Assembly: GCA_036001225.1 (NCBI GenBank)
Contig: DASYUM010000311.1
Span: 1 to 51,781 of the forward strand
Length of the DNA stretch: 51,781 nucleotides
Direction of reading: 5' to 3'
Source of the DNA: DASYUM01 sp036001225
GTDB taxonomy: Bacteria > Methylomirabilota > Methylomirabilia > Rokubacteriales > DASRDR01
Made by a program: the position numbers and the translations under genes. This document shows positions 13,714 to 23,092 of the stretch, piece after piece (within the stretch, counting starts at the first letter, position 1; each line of letters begins with the position of its first letter). The notes beneath the pieces are model-generated. The model ran no database searches, was not told the DNA's origin, and worked only from the letters and a program-made list of their open reading frames with translations.

Positions 13714-15861
13714 ATGATGTCGTGGCCCCTGGACCTGGTAGACGGGCTGCGCCAGGCCCTCGGGAGTTCGGGCCCTCGCGCGGTAGGGAATCTCCTCGCC
13801 GCCACCCTCGCTCCCGGTGAGAGCGGGGCGCTCTTCGTCGCGACCGACTCGGAGCCCCGGCTGGTGGCCGCTGTTCCGGGACCGGAGCCGTTCGCGGGGC
13901 CGCCGGTGCGCGCGCTCGTGGCTCGCGCGCTCGCCGGTCGCGAGGCCGTCGAGGCCACCGGTGCCCTGGTCGTTCCGGTCACGGTCGAGGGCCAGGCGGC
14001 GGCGGCGCTGGCGGTGCTCACCATCGGGGCGGCGGGTCTCTCCGCCGCCAGCCGGGCCCGGGCCCCGCTCCTGGCCCCTCTGCTCGCCGTCGTGGGCGCG
14101 CTGGATCTGGCCCGCGGTCACGCGCGCGAACGGGAGGCGGAGGTCGGCCACATCCGTCAGGTGCTGAGCCTGGCCAAGCCGGGCCGGACCCTCCCCGAGG
14201 TGAGCCAGGCCCTGCTCGATCTGGCGGCCGAGCTGCTCGACGGCGATGCCGGAGGCCTCTGGCTCCGCACTCGGCGGGCGGGTGACCTCGAGCTGTCAGC
14301 CGCTCGGCGTCCGCTCGGGCGCCGCAGCCCGCGGCCCGCCCTGACCCGGGCCGAGGTCGAGCCGCTGATCGGCGCCGCGCCGCTCTACTGTCCGCCCTCG
14401 CCGATCGCGCTGCCGCGGGCGTTGCTGCGCGACGACGCGCTCGGCGCCGCGGTGTCGATCCCGCTTCACCACGACGGGGACCTGGTCGGGTTGCTCGTGG
14501 TGGCGCGGCCGGAAGGCGGACCGTCGTTCGAGGAGCACGCCGGTCGGCGCGTGCTGGAGCTGACCGAGCTGGCCACGGTGCCGATCGTCAACGTCTGCCT
14601 CCGCGACGAGCTGCGCGAGCGGATCCGCCAGCTCCGGGCCCGCCGCCGGATCGCCCAGGCGATCGCGGCGGGCGCCACGCTCGACGAGGTCTTCCGGGTG
14701 GCCACCCGCGCGCTGGCCCGCACCACGCCCTTCGACGGGGCCGTCCTGGCGGTGACCAGCGAGACGGGGGAAGGCGGCCAGGTGGTGGTGGGCGAACCCG
14801 CCAAGCTGCCGCGCGGAGTCGCGTGGACTCCCGTGCTTCAAGAGGCGCTGGCCGGCAGCGGCCTGCGGGCGGGTCGGGCGCTGATCGTCCCCGATCTGGC
14901 CGCCACCACGCGACCGATCCGGCCGCTCCTCCGGGACGTGGGGGACGCGCGGGCGGTGCTCGGCATGCCGCTCGTGGTCGGCCGGGAGACGGTCGGCGCC
15001 CTTCTCCTCGTGAGCCGGACGCGCGGCCGCTTCCGACGGGCGGATCTTCGCCGTGTCCGGCCCGTCGTGGAGCAGCTCGCGATCGCCGTCCGCGACGCGC
15101 GCGTCCGCCGCGCCGCCACCGTCGGCGCCGAGGATCGACTCCGTCTCGAAACGCGCCTGGCCGGGGCCGAGCGCCACGCCACGATCGGCCGGCTGGCCGG
15201 GGCCCTGGCCCACGAGATCCGCAACCCGCTCACCGTGATCGGCACCACGGTCCAGTATCTCCGCGATCGCCTGCCCCCGGACCACGAGCACCGGCCCCTG
15301 CTCGACGCCGCCGATCGAAAGGTGCGCGAGATGGACGAGTCGCTCGAGAACCTGCTGAGCCTCGCCCGCCCCATCCAGCTGCGCCTCCGGCCGATCGCCG
15401 TGGTGGACCTGCTGGAGGCGGTGGTCGAGTTCGTCCGCGGGCGGGCTGGCCGCCAGGGGGTGGAGGTGGCGGTGGAGCGCGAGCGGGACCTGCCGCCGGC
15501 CCTGCTGGACCCCCGGCTCATGGAGCAGGCGTTCCTCAACCTGGCCCTGAACGCGCTCGACGCCATGCCGAGCGGCGGCCGGCTCACGTTCGCCGTGGTC
15601 GCCGCGCCAGAGAGCGGGAACCTCGTCGTCACCGTCGCCGACACCGGCGCCGGAATCGAGGACGCGCAGCTGCGGGCGATCTTCGAGCCGTACTTCACCT
15701 CCAAGCGTCGGGGCACCGGGCTCGGCCTCGCCATCACTCGCCGCATCGTCGAGGAGCATGGGGGCGCCATCGAGGCCGCCAGCGAGCCGGGGCGGGGGAC
15801 GACGTTCACGGTGATCCTGCCGCCGGCGCCGCCCGACCCGGCCGGCGCCGCGCGGAGCTGA
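13714..15861 (+). CDS. GAF-domain sensor histidine kinase
   Basis: 715 residues without an obvious membrane helix. Three GAF-like regions are suggested (about 20-130, 155-300 and 310-465). HisKA follows with the H-box ALAHEIRNPLTV (His about 500), then an HATPase domain: N-box NLALNALDAMP, G1 VADTGAGI, F-box IFEPYFTSK, G2 GTGLGLAI. A GGGGG-containing site precedes tandem ATG codons at 13714 and 13717. The downstream start overlaps its stop, making the sigma-54 activator its obvious partner. The arrangement recalls the PrsK/PrsR pair of PEP-CTERM exopolysaccharide loci, but the membrane-spanning PrsK N-terminus is missing, so no symbol is given. Confidence 0.9.
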   Translation: MMSWPLDLVDGLRQALGSSGPRAVGNLLAATLAPGESGALFVATDSEPRLVAAVPGPEPFAGPPVRALVARALAGREAVEATGALVVPVTVEGQAAAALAVLTIGAAGLSAASRARAPLLAPLLAVVGALDLARGHAREREAEVGHIRQVLSLAKPGRTLPEVSQALLDLAAELLDGDAGGLWLRTRRAGDLELSAARRPLGRRSPRPALTRAEVEPLIGAAPLYCPPSPIALPRALLRDDALGAAVSIPLHHDGDLVGLLVVARPEGGPSFEEHAGRRVLELTELATVPIVNVCLRDELRERIRQLRARRRIAQAIAAGATLDEVFRVATRALARTTPFDGAVLAVTSETGEGGQVVVGEPAKLPRGVAWTPVLQEALAGSGLRAGRALIVPDLAATTRPIRPLLRDVGDARAVLGMPLVVGRETVGALLLVSRTRGRFRRADLRRVRPVVEQLAIAVRDARVRRAATVGAEDRLRLETRLAGAERHATIGRLAGALAHEIRNPLTVIGTTVQYLRDRLPPDHEHRPLLDAADRKVREMDESLENLLSLARPIQLRLRPIAVVDLLEAVVEFVRGRAGRQGVEVAVERERDLPPALLDPRLMEQAFLNLALNALDAMPSGGRLTFAVVAAPESGNLVVTVADTGAGIEDAQLRAIFEPYFTSKRRGTGLGLAITRRIVEEHGGAIEAASEPGRGTTFTVILPPAPPDPAGAARS

Positions 15862-17297
15862 TGATGGCCCAGACCCGCATCCTGCTGGTGGACGACGAGC
15901 CGGAGATCTGCTGGATCCTCTCCCGCGCGCTGGGCGAGCTCGGCTACGAGGTCGCGAGCGCCGAGACGGCCGAGGGGGCGGTCGCCGCCTTCGAGAGCCA
16001 GGCGCCCGAGGTCGTGCTGCTCGACCTCCGCCTCCCCGACGGCGACGGGCTGGAGGTGCTGCGCCGGATCCGGGAGCTGGACGAGCACGCCCCGGTCGTG
16101 ATGATGACGGGCCACGGGACCATCGAATCGGCGGTCCGCGCCATGAAGAACGGGGCCTTCGACTACCTGATCAAACCGGTCCACCTCGAGGAGCTACGGG
16201 TCGTCGTCGAGAAGGCGCTGGAGACCCGCCGCCTGGTGGCCGAGGTCCAGACGCTGCGGGCGGCCATGCGAGAGCGGGCCAGTCCCGACGACCTGGTCGG
16301 CGCCAGCCCGACGATGGAGGAGCTGCGCCAGTTCATCGCCCGGGTGGCGCCCTACGACGTGACCATCCTGATCCGCGGGGAGAGCGGGACCGGCAAGGAG
16401 CTGGTCGCCCACGCCATCCACGCCCAGAGCAAGCGCCGGCGCGGGCCCTTCATCCCGCTCGACTGCGCGGCGCTCCCCGAAACGCTCGTGGAGTCGGAGC
16501 TGTTCGGCCACGAGCGGGGCGCCTTCACGGGGGCCACCCAGCGGCGGCTCGGGCGCTTCGAGCTGGCCCACGGCGGCACGCTCTTCCTCGACGAGATCGG
16601 GAACCTGCCGCTCTCGACCCAGATGAAGCTCTTGCGGGTCCTTGAGGACCGGGCCATCTCCCGGCTGGGCGGGCGCGGCCAGATCCCGATCGACGTCCGC
16701 ATCGTGGCGGCCACCCACGTCAACTTCGAGGATGCGATCCGCGAGGGCCGGTTCCGGGAGGACCTCTACCATCGCCTCAACGAGTTCACCATCCACGTGC
16801 CGGCGCTCCGGGAGCGGGCGGAGGACATTCCGGTCCTGGTCGAGCACTTCCTCGGGCGGATCGGCGAGGACCTGGGGAAGCGGGTGCCGGGGACCACGCC
16901 CGACGCCCTGGCCGCGCTGCGGACCTATCCCTGGCCCGGCAACGTGCGGGAGCTGCGGAACGCCCTCAAGCGGGCGGCGGTGCTGGCCGAGGGGACGATC
17001 ACGCTCGCCGATCTGCCGGGCGAGTTCCGCGGCCGGCCGCCGGCGCCGGGGGCGGCGGCGCGGGCACCGGCCGGCGGCGGCACCGCGCTCAAGGACGTCG
17101 TGCGCCACGCGGTGGAAACGACCGAGCGCGACCTGATCGTGCGCACGCTGGAGCGGACACGCTGGAACCGGGCCCAGGCCGCGCGCATCCTCGGGATCAA
17201 CTACAAGACCCTCTACAACAAGCTCCGCGAGTACGAGCTGCTCCGCGAAGACAGCGAGGCCGAGGCGGAGGCGAAAGAGGCCGACAAGGAGTCCTGA
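15861..17297 (+). CDS. Sigma-54-dependent response regulator (NtrC family)
   Basis: 478 residues. Receiver domain 1-120 with DDE at 11-13, Asp55 in VVLLDLRLPDGDG and Lys in YLIKPV. AAA+ domain about 145-385: Walker A GESGTGKE (about 174), the sigma-54 contact loop GAFTGA (about 220), Walker B GGTLFLDEI and the arginine-finger region REDLYHRLN. A Fis-type helix-turn-helix sits at about 430-460 (NRAQAARILGINYKTLYNKL). All parts needed to activate RpoN promoters are intact. The Glu/Ala-rich tail EDSEAEAEAKEADKES is unusual. It is the best candidate to drive the divergent promoters at 4623 and 4818. Confidence 0.95.
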   Translation: MMAQTRILLVDDEPEICWILSRALGELGYEVASAETAEGAVAAFESQAPEVVLLDLRLPDGDGLEVLRRIRELDEHAPVVMMTGHGTIESAVRAMKNGAFDYLIKPVHLEELRVVVEKALETRRLVAEVQTLRAAMRERASPDDLVGASPTMEELRQFIARVAPYDVTILIRGESGTGKELVAHAIHAQSKRRRGPFIPLDCAALPETLVESELFGHERGAFTGATQRRLGRFELAHGGTLFLDEIGNLPLSTQMKLLRVLEDRAISRLGGRGQIPIDVRIVAATHVNFEDAIREGRFREDLYHRLNEFTIHVPALRERAEDIPVLVEHFLGRIGEDLGKRVPGTTPDALAALRTYPWPGNVRELRNALKRAAVLAEGTITLADLPGEFRGRPPAPGAAARAPAGGGTALKDVVRHAVETTERDLIVRTLERTRWNRAQAARILGINYKTLYNKLREYELLREDSEAEAEAKEADKES

Positions 17298-17300
17298 CCG

Positions 17301-17337
17301 GCCCCTCGGGCCGCTCAACGGCCGCCGACTGAGGGGC
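17301..17337. terminator. Nested hairpin between convergent genes
   Basis: GCCCCTC at 17301 pairs with GAGGGGC ending at 17337, and an inner GGCCG-CTCAA-CGGCC forms a second stem. There is no T-run, but it sits between the stops of the activator gene and the MraY-like gene. Confidence 0.5.
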
Positions 17338-17352
17338 TGTGTTGAGTCCGGG

Positions 17353-18396
17353 TTATCCCGGCTGCCCGTTGGCTCGCCGCTCGAGGTGGCGCAAGGCGCC
17401 GAGGGCGACGAAGATCGCCAGCCCGAGCCCGACCGTAACCGACAGGGCCGCCTGTTTCGGGATCTGCGAGAGCCACACCGCGACCAGGCCGAAGACCGCG
17501 CTGGCGCCGAGGAGCCAGCCGACCGCGCCCCGGGGCGTGAGGCCGAGGCGCAGCAGCCGGTGATGGAGGTGGCCCAGATCGCGCCGGAGCGGGTTCTTCC
17601 CTCGCGCGGTCCGCCGGACGACGGCGAACAGCGTGTCGAGGACGGGCAGACCGAGGGCGACCAACGGGAGCAGCAGCGTCATCGCCGCCGTCGCCTTGCG
17701 GTTCTCCAGGAGCGCGATGGTGGCCAGCACCAGGCCGATGAACGTGCTGCCGACGTCACCCAGGAAGACCCGGGCCCGGGGAAAGTTGTACGGATAGAAC
17801 CCCGCCACCGCGCCGGCCAGGATCAGGGCCAGCACCGCCACGTCCCGCTCGTCCTTGAGGAAGCCGACCGCGCAGAGCGACAGCGCTGCGATGCCACCGA
17901 TGCCGGGGGCGAGGCCGTCGAGCCCGTCCACCAGGTTCAGCGCGTTGATCACGGTCGCGACCCAGAGCACGGTGATGGCGAGTCCGAGCGGCCCCAGCTG
18001 GATGGTCGCGCCGAAGGGGTTCGTCAGCTCGACCACCCGGAGGCCCGCGGCGTAGAGGATGCCGCCGGCCAGGAAGTGGACGCCGAGCTTGACGGGGATG
18101 CTTACCGCCCGGAGGTCGTCCCACACGCCGACCGCGACCACCGGCACCGCCGCCAGGGTGAGCCCGACGGCCTGGGCCCGCGCGATGCCGATGCCCATCA
18201 GCTCGAGGATCCAGAGCGTGCCCAGGACAGCCGCCGCCAGCCCGAGCCCGCCGAGCGTCGGCACCGGCTCGGCATGGACCTTCTGGGCGCCGGGGTAGTC
18301 GAGGGCGCCCGCCCGCTTGGCCTCGGCGATGACGACGGGCGTGAGCGCGAAGCTGGCGCCGCCCGCCACGACGAACGCCGCCAGGTCCATCATCAT
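17353..18396 (-). CDS. MraY/WecA-family polyprenyl-phosphate sugar-1-phosphate transferase
   Basis: 347 residues with about ten membrane helices. Motifs: KVHAEPVPTLGGLG, the Asp pair VGVWDDLR, NALNLVDGLDGLAPGIG, RVFLGDVGSTFIG and the basic loop LGHLHHRLLRLGLTPR, typical of WecA/TagO/WbpL-type enzymes. It links a HexNAc-1-phosphate to undecaprenyl phosphate at the inner face of the membrane and so begins a lipid-linked glycan. ATG 18396 overlaps the upstream GT2 stop. Last gene of the 24567-17353 operon. Confidence 0.93.
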   Translation of the reverse strand: MMMDLAAFVVAGGASFALTPVVIAEAKRAGALDYPGAQKVHAEPVPTLGGLGLAAAVLGTLWILELMGIGIARAQAVGLTLAAVPVVAVGVWDDLRAVSIPVKLGVHFLAGGILYAAGLRVVELTNPFGATIQLGPLGLAITVLWVATVINALNLVDGLDGLAPGIGGIAALSLCAVGFLKDERDVAVLALILAGAVAGFYPYNFPRARVFLGDVGSTFIGLVLATIALLENRKATAAMTLLLPLVALGLPVLDTLFAVVRRTARGKNPLRRDLGHLHHRLLRLGLTPRGAVGWLLGASAVFGLVAVWLSQIPKQAALSVTVGLGLAIFVALGALRHLERRANGQPG

Positions 18397-19280
18397 CGGG
18401 ACGCCGGCCGGCGCAGCAGGTTGCCGGCCACCAGGAGACCCCCCCGCAGCGCGAGCGCCGCCGCCACGAGCCAGCGGAGCGGCGGCGGGGCGGCGAAGTG
18501 CTTCCGGACGTAGCGGAGCATCCCGCGGTGGCGGGCCCAGACGATCCGGGGCGGCACCGCGCCCCGGCTGGCCCCGATGTGGTGGGTGACGACCGCATCG
18601 GGCACGTAGGCGACCGTCCACCCGGCATCGCGGATCCGCCGGCACCAGTCCATGTCTTCGACGAAGAGGAAGTAGCCGTCGTCGAATGCCCCCACCGCCT
18701 CGACCGCCACGCGGCGCACCATCAGGCAGGCGCCCGATACCCAGTCCACCTCGCGCGCGCTCCGGTGGTCCCAGTCCAGGTAGAGGTAGTCGCGGGACGC
18801 CGCGTTGCCGGGAAAGAGCCGGGTCAGCAGCGCGTAGCGGCCGAAGAAGATCGTGAAGTAGCCGGGGAACCGGCGGCAGGAGTACTGGAGCCGGCCGTTG
18901 GACTCGAGGAGGCGCGCGCCGACGGCGCCGACGCGGGGGTGGGCGTCGAGGTAGGCGACCAGCGTGCCCACCGCGCCTTCGTGCACGACGGTGTCCGGGT
19001 TGAGGCAGAGGACATGGCGGCCGCGGGCGAGGCCGATGCCCTGGTTGGCGGCCCGGGCGAACCCCAGGTTGGCCGCGTTCGAGACGAGCCGGACCTCCGG
19101 GTGCCGCTCGCGGAACCCCGCGGCGGCCAGGGTGCCCCCGTTGTCCACCACGATCACCTCGCCGGCGACGTCGGCGGTCCCCTTGGTCAGACTGGCCAGG
19201 CAGTCGGCGAGGGGTTCGTCGGTCAAGTAGTTGACGATGACGACCGAGCAGTCCAGCGGGCGGGTGCTGTCTCCGTTCAT
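18393..19280 (-). CDS. Glycosyltransferase family 2, rhamnosyltransferase-like
   Basis: 295 residues. GT-A fold: CSVVIVNYLTDEPLADCLAS, IVVDNGG, NLGFARAANQGI, DxD-like LCLNPDTVV, VSGACLMVRR, and FFLFVEDMDWCRRIRDAGW with the catalytic acidic ED. This set is typical of WbbL/RfbN-like rhamnosyltransferases. ATG 19280 is chosen over an in-frame upstream ATG at 19361, since the earlier stretch is Pro-rich and unlike the family. Its stop overlaps the MraY-type gene start. Confidence 0.88.
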   Translation of the reverse strand: MNGDSTRPLDCSVVIVNYLTDEPLADCLASLTKGTADVAGEVIVVDNGGTLAAAGFRERHPEVRLVSNAANLGFARAANQGIGLARGRHVLCLNPDTVVHEGAVGTLVAYLDAHPRVGAVGARLLESNGRLQYSCRRFPGYFTIFFGRYALLTRLFPGNAASRDYLYLDWDHRSAREVDWVSGACLMVRRVAVEAVGAFDDGYFLFVEDMDWCRRIRDAGWTVAYVPDAVVTHHIGASRGAVPPRIVWARHRGMLRYVRKHFAAPPPLRWLVAAALALRGGLLVAGNLLRRPASR

Positions 19281-19317
19281 GCGCCGGCAGCGATCATGCG
19301 CTGGAGAGCGGGGCGAG

Positions 19318-21156
19318 TCAACCGGCGTCGCCCGGTCGGCAGGCGGTGGTGGCGCAGGCATAGGCGACGAGGGCCGCCAGCAGGACGAGGCCGATGCCGC
19401 CCACGGTGAGCGCGTAGCCGGTGGGGACGATGAACGACGGGAACCAGCCGGCCAGGTCTCCCGGCAGGGCCTGGCTCACCACTGCCAGCAGGGTGTTCTG
19501 CCCGGTGCGGGTCCGGAAGCGCCAGCGGGGCACGACGACCAGCACGACCGCGATGGCCAGGCTGTAGGCGCCCAGGATCACGCGCGCGGCGTCGAAGCCG
19601 CGGCCCCGGCAGCGGGCGAAGGCCACCGCCATCGGTCCCGCCAGCAGGGGCAGCAGCACCACCAGGTAGCGGGGCGAGGGGCTGAACTCGCCGTGCCAGC
19701 GCTCCTCCGCGTGGGCGATGAGGACGTAGAGGTAGACGGCGCTGGCGGCCAGGATCACGAGACCGTCGGGGCGCCGGTCCCGGAGCAGCACCGCGAGGCC
19801 GATCAGCGCGAAGAGGTAGACGGGGCTGTAGACGAGCAGGCCGGCCTTCTGATCGAAGAGCAGGCCGAGGAGGCCGACCACGTGGTACCGGTTCGGCGCG
19901 ACGAGGTGCAGCCACGCGCCCCGGCTCCCGAAGCGCGTGAGGAGCAGCGACCCGCCGAGCCAGAAGCGGTCGGCCACGACCAGGGTGACGACGAACGCGA
20001 GCAGCGCGAGCGCCCACCAGCCGATCCGGCGCGCCTCCCGGCGCTCGCGCAGCAAGAGCTGGGCCCACAGGACGGCGGCGACCGGAGCGTAGCGGATCTT
20101 GACCACGACCAGCCCGAAGGTCGCCAGGAGCGCGCGCAGGCGCGACCGGGGCGGCGCGGTCGGATCGCCGCGCAGCCGCCGGTGCGCGTAGAGCGCGGCC
20201 AGGGCGGCGGCGCTCTCCGGGAAGAGCTGATGAGCGTAGATCAGGAGCGGCACCGTGAACGCGGTGAGCGCCCAGGCCTGGAGGGCGGCCCCCGGCGAGC
20301 CGGCCAGCTCCCGGCAGAACCAGTAGATGTTGAGCGAGAGGAGCGCGGCCAGTCCCGCCATCAGCCACGTCGCGCCGAGCCGGCCCCCGACGGCGTAGCC
20401 CGGCAGCAACAGGAGCGGGAAGCCGACCCCGTGGGCGCTGACCGGGTCGCCGGTACCTTGCGGGGACAGGTGCCCGGGGTGGAAAGCCTGGTAGTCGGCG
20501 CGCTCGAAATTGTTCCGCAGGTCCACGTCGTGGTCCACCAGGAGGCTGTGCGCGATCAGCAGGTAATGGGGCTCGTCCCCCGCCAGGGGGAGCGTCATCG
20601 CGACCCACGGGACCAGGAGCCCGTAGACGAGGAGCGAGCCGGCGAACACCCGGGCCGCCGCGCGGCGGCCCGGACGGACGGCGGTGTCGCGCCGGAGCGG
20701 CCACAAGAGGAGCGCGCCCCGGAGGGCGACCCAGGCGACGAAGAAGCCGCCGAGCCAGATCCAGAGGGGGACCGGCCGCGGCCAGCCGGCCTGCATGAGG
20801 AGAAAAGCGAAGAGCGCGAGGGACAGGCCGGCTTCCCGGCGGACGGCCGCGCCCACCGCGGCCCGGTCCCCCACCGCGAAGAGGATGGAGGTGAGGGCGA
20901 AGAGGGCCGAGGCGAGCGGCAGCCAGAGCCGGAAGAAGCGTCCAAAGGTCGCGTAGTCGGGAAGCCCGGCCGTCTGCCAGAGCGTCTTGATCGTCCAGCC
21001 CCAGGTCGCGTACCAGAGGAGGAAGCCGAGGCCGGCCGCGACGGCGAGGGCGAGGCCCCGGTCGGTCGGCCCGGCTGCCGGCGCGACCGGCGTGGCGTCG
21101 TCCGCCGGCCCGGGGGAACCGGCCGGAGCGACCGGCATCGGCCCGGGCCGGCTCAC
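19318..21156 (-). CDS. GT39/ArnT-like membrane glycosyltransferase
   Basis: About 612 residues with around 13 hydrophobic segments. The acidic motif LPLAGDEPHYLLIAHSLL (about residue 160) in the first large periplasmic loop matches the Asp-Glu site of GT-C enzymes that use polyprenyl-phosphate sugars; LRNNFERADYQAFHPGH follows. Later HAEERWHGEFSPSPRYLVVL precedes the last helices. It likely transfers a sugar from a polyprenyl-phosphate donor, possibly made by the GT2 at 21153, to an acceptor outside the membrane. GTG 21156 overlaps the previous stop (GTGA); ATG 21138 is possible. Confidence 0.8.
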   Translation of the reverse strand: MSRPGPMPVAPAGSPGPADDATPVAPAAGPTDRGLALAVAAGLGFLLWYATWGWTIKTLWQTAGLPDYATFGRFFRLWLPLASALFALTSILFAVGDRAAVGAAVRREAGLSLALFAFLLMQAGWPRPVPLWIWLGGFFVAWVALRGALLLWPLRRDTAVRPGRRAAARVFAGSLLVYGLLVPWVAMTLPLAGDEPHYLLIAHSLLVDHDVDLRNNFERADYQAFHPGHLSPQGTGDPVSAHGVGFPLLLLPGYAVGGRLGATWLMAGLAALLSLNIYWFCRELAGSPGAALQAWALTAFTVPLLIYAHQLFPESAAALAALYAHRRLRGDPTAPPRSRLRALLATFGLVVVKIRYAPVAAVLWAQLLLRERREARRIGWWALALLAFVVTLVVADRFWLGGSLLLTRFGSRGAWLHLVAPNRYHVVGLLGLLFDQKAGLLVYSPVYLFALIGLAVLLRDRRPDGLVILAASAVYLYVLIAHAEERWHGEFSPSPRYLVVLLPLLAGPMAVAFARCRGRGFDAARVILGAYSLAIAVVLVVVPRWRFRTRTGQNTLLAVVSQALPGDLAGWFPSFIVPTGYALTVGGIGLVLLAALVAYACATTACRPGDAG

Positions 21157-22103
21157 TGGACGTCTCGGCCCGCGATGATCTCCCGAATGATGTAAACGGG
21201 CTTCCGCTGAGACTCGTGGTAGGTGCGGACCAGCATCTCGCCGAGCAGGCCCATGCTCACGAACTGGAAGCCGACCAGGACCAGGAGGACGGCCAGGAGC
21301 AGGATCGGGCGGTTGGCGAGGCCGACTCCCTGGAAGATCCGCTGGTAGGAGAGCACGGCGGCCAGCGTCGCGCCGGCGCCGCCGACCAGGAGGCCGAGCA
21401 GACCGAAGATCTGGATCGGCCGGGTCCAGTAGCTCATCAGGAACTTCACGGTCAGGAGATCGAGGAGCACGCGGATCGTCCGGCCCAGGCCATACTTGGA
21501 GACGCCGCTCCGCCGCGGCCAGTGGGTGACCGGCACCTCGGCGACGGTGGCTCCGACCCACCGGGCCAGGGCGGGCAGAAAACGGTGCATCTCGCCGTAG
21601 AGGGCGACGTCGCGGAGGATCTCGCGACGGTAGAGCTTGAGCCCGCACCCGTAGTCGTGCAGGTGGACACCGGTGATCCACGAGATGACCGCGTTGGCCA
21701 GCCGCGAGGGCAGGCGCCGGGACCAGAACGGGTCGTGGCGCTGGCGCCGCCAGCCGCTCACGACGTCGTAGCCTTCCTTGAGCTTCTCGAGGAGGCGGGG
21801 GATGTCGGCGGGGTCGTTCTGGCGGTCGCCGTCGAGGGTCACCACCAGCTCGCCCCGGGCCAGGTCGAAGCCGGCCGCCAGCGCGGCCGACTGGCCGAAG
21901 TTGCTCCGCAGCCGGACGACCCGGAGGGTGGGAAGGCGGACGGCGGCCTCCCGGAGTCGGCCGGCGGTGCCGTCGGTGGAGCCGTCGTCCACCACGATCA
22001 GCTCGTAGGGGCGGCCGAGCCCCTCCAGCGCGTCGCGGAGCGTATCCAGCAGCGGCTCGACGTTGTCCTGCTCGTTGTAGACGGGGACGACGACGGTGAT
22101 CAT
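21153..22103 (-). CDS. GT2 polyprenyl-phosphate glycosyltransferase (GtrB/DPM1-like)
   Basis: 316 residues. VVVPVYNEQDNVEPLLD, VVDDGSTDGT, SNFGQSAALAAGFDLARG and LVVTLDGDRQNDPADIP are diagnostic of GtrB/ArnC-type enzymes; two C-terminal helices (about 235-260 and 270-295) anchor it. It would make undecaprenyl-phosphate-linked sugar for a GT-C enzyme, and the next gene in the operon encodes one. ATG 22103 overlaps the flippase-like stop (ATGA). Confidence 0.92.
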   Translation of the reverse strand: MITVVVPVYNEQDNVEPLLDTLRDALEGLGRPYELIVVDDGSTDGTAGRLREAAVRLPTLRVVRLRSNFGQSAALAAGFDLARGELVVTLDGDRQNDPADIPRLLEKLKEGYDVVSGWRRQRHDPFWSRRLPSRLANAVISWITGVHLHDYGCGLKLYRREILRDVALYGEMHRFLPALARWVGATVAEVPVTHWPRRSGVSKYGLGRTIRVLLDLLTVKFLMSYWTRPIQIFGLLGLLVGGAGATLAAVLSYQRIFQGVGLANRPILLLAVLLVLVGFQFVSMGLLGEMLVRTYHESQRKPVYIIREIIAGRDVQ

Positions 22104-23092
22104 GTCGGCCACGGCGGCGCCGTTGGTCGTGCCTTGGTCCCGGCCGCCCGCAGCTCGCCCAGCGTCAAGTTCATGGTGCCGAGGTAGACGAGGCCGAGCG
22201 CGGTGATGGGGACGTAGTTGAGGGCGTGGTAGAGGAGCGACAGCGACAGCGCGGTCGCCTCCGGCACCGCGAACAGCGCGAGGCCGGCCACCGTGCCGAC
22301 CTGGAACGTCCCCACGTAGCCGGGGGCCGACGGCAGCACGAGAGCGACGGCCACGATGGCCAGGACGAGGAAGGGCGCGTAGGGCGGCAGGGCGAGGTCG
22401 AAGGCGGCGAACATGGCCCACAGGCCGGCCACGTTGATCCCCCAGATCAGGAGCGACAGCGCGGCCACCGTGCCCAGCGCGCGGCGGTTTCCCATGACGT
22501 CGAGGCCGAGCGCGAACGAGTCGAGGGGCCCGCCGACCCGGAGGCGCACCGCCGCCGGCAGCCGGGCGACCAGCCAGCCCAGCGCCCCGCCCTGCCGGAG
22601 CCACACCAACCCGCCGAGCACGCCGAGGTAGAGGACGAAGGACGCGACCGCCGACCACACCAGCCAGCGCTCGGGTCGGAGGAAGAGGACGCCGGCGACC
22701 AGGAAGGCCAGCAGGGTGAAGCCGTCGAAGAGCCGCTCCAGCACGATGGTGGCGAAGGAGAGCGAGGCCGGCAGCGACTCCGACTTGCCGAGCGCGTAGG
22801 CGCGCACGAACTCCCCCATGCGGGCCGGCAGGATGTTGTTGGCCATGAAGCCGATCATCGTGACGCCGAACAGCCGGTGGACGCCGATGGTCTTGACGGG
22901 GCGGAGGAGGACCTGCCACCGCAGCGCGGTGAGCCAGAACCGGAGGGGAATGCTGACCAGCACCGGGACGAGCCAGCCCGTCCGGACCTCGGCCAGCGAG
23001 CGCCCGAGCTGGCCCAGGTCAACGCCACGGAAGGCCGCCCCCAGCAGGACCAGGCTCACCGCGACGCCCAGCCAGAGCCTGACCTGCTTCAC
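22100..23092 (-). CDS. Flippase-like integral membrane protein (LPG_synthase_TM/UPF0104)
   Basis: 330 residues, eight or so helices, with GFMANNILPARMGEFVRAYAL, the family signature of the UPF0104/AglD-type domain, and PSAPGYVGTFQVG near the end. Members are annotated as flippase-like or as the membrane part of lysyl-phosphatidylglycerol synthase and often sit next to GT2 genes making polyprenyl-linked sugars. The GTG at 23092 overlaps the preceding stop (GTGA). A second family member is at 32303. Confidence 0.87.
   Translation of the reverse strand: MKQVRLWLGVAVSLVLLGAAFRGVDLGQLGRSLAEVRTGWLVPVLVSIPLRFWLTALRWQVLLRPVKTIGVHRLFGVTMIGFMANNILPARMGEFVRAYALGKSESLPASLSFATIVLERLFDGFTLLAFLVAGVLFLRPERWLVWSAVASFVLYLGVLGGLVWLRQGGALGWLVARLPAAVRLRVGGPLDSFALGLDVMGNRRALGTVAALSLLIWGINVAGLWAMFAAFDLALPPYAPFLVLAIVAVALVLPSAPGYVGTFQVGTVAGLALFAVPEATALSLSLLYHALNYVPITALGLVYLGTMNLTLGELRAAGTKARPTAPPWPT

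Noticed and set aside
19231..21195. 654-codon plus-strand frame
   Set aside because: Antisense to the GT39-like gene; low-complexity Glu/Arg/Gln composition and no family features.
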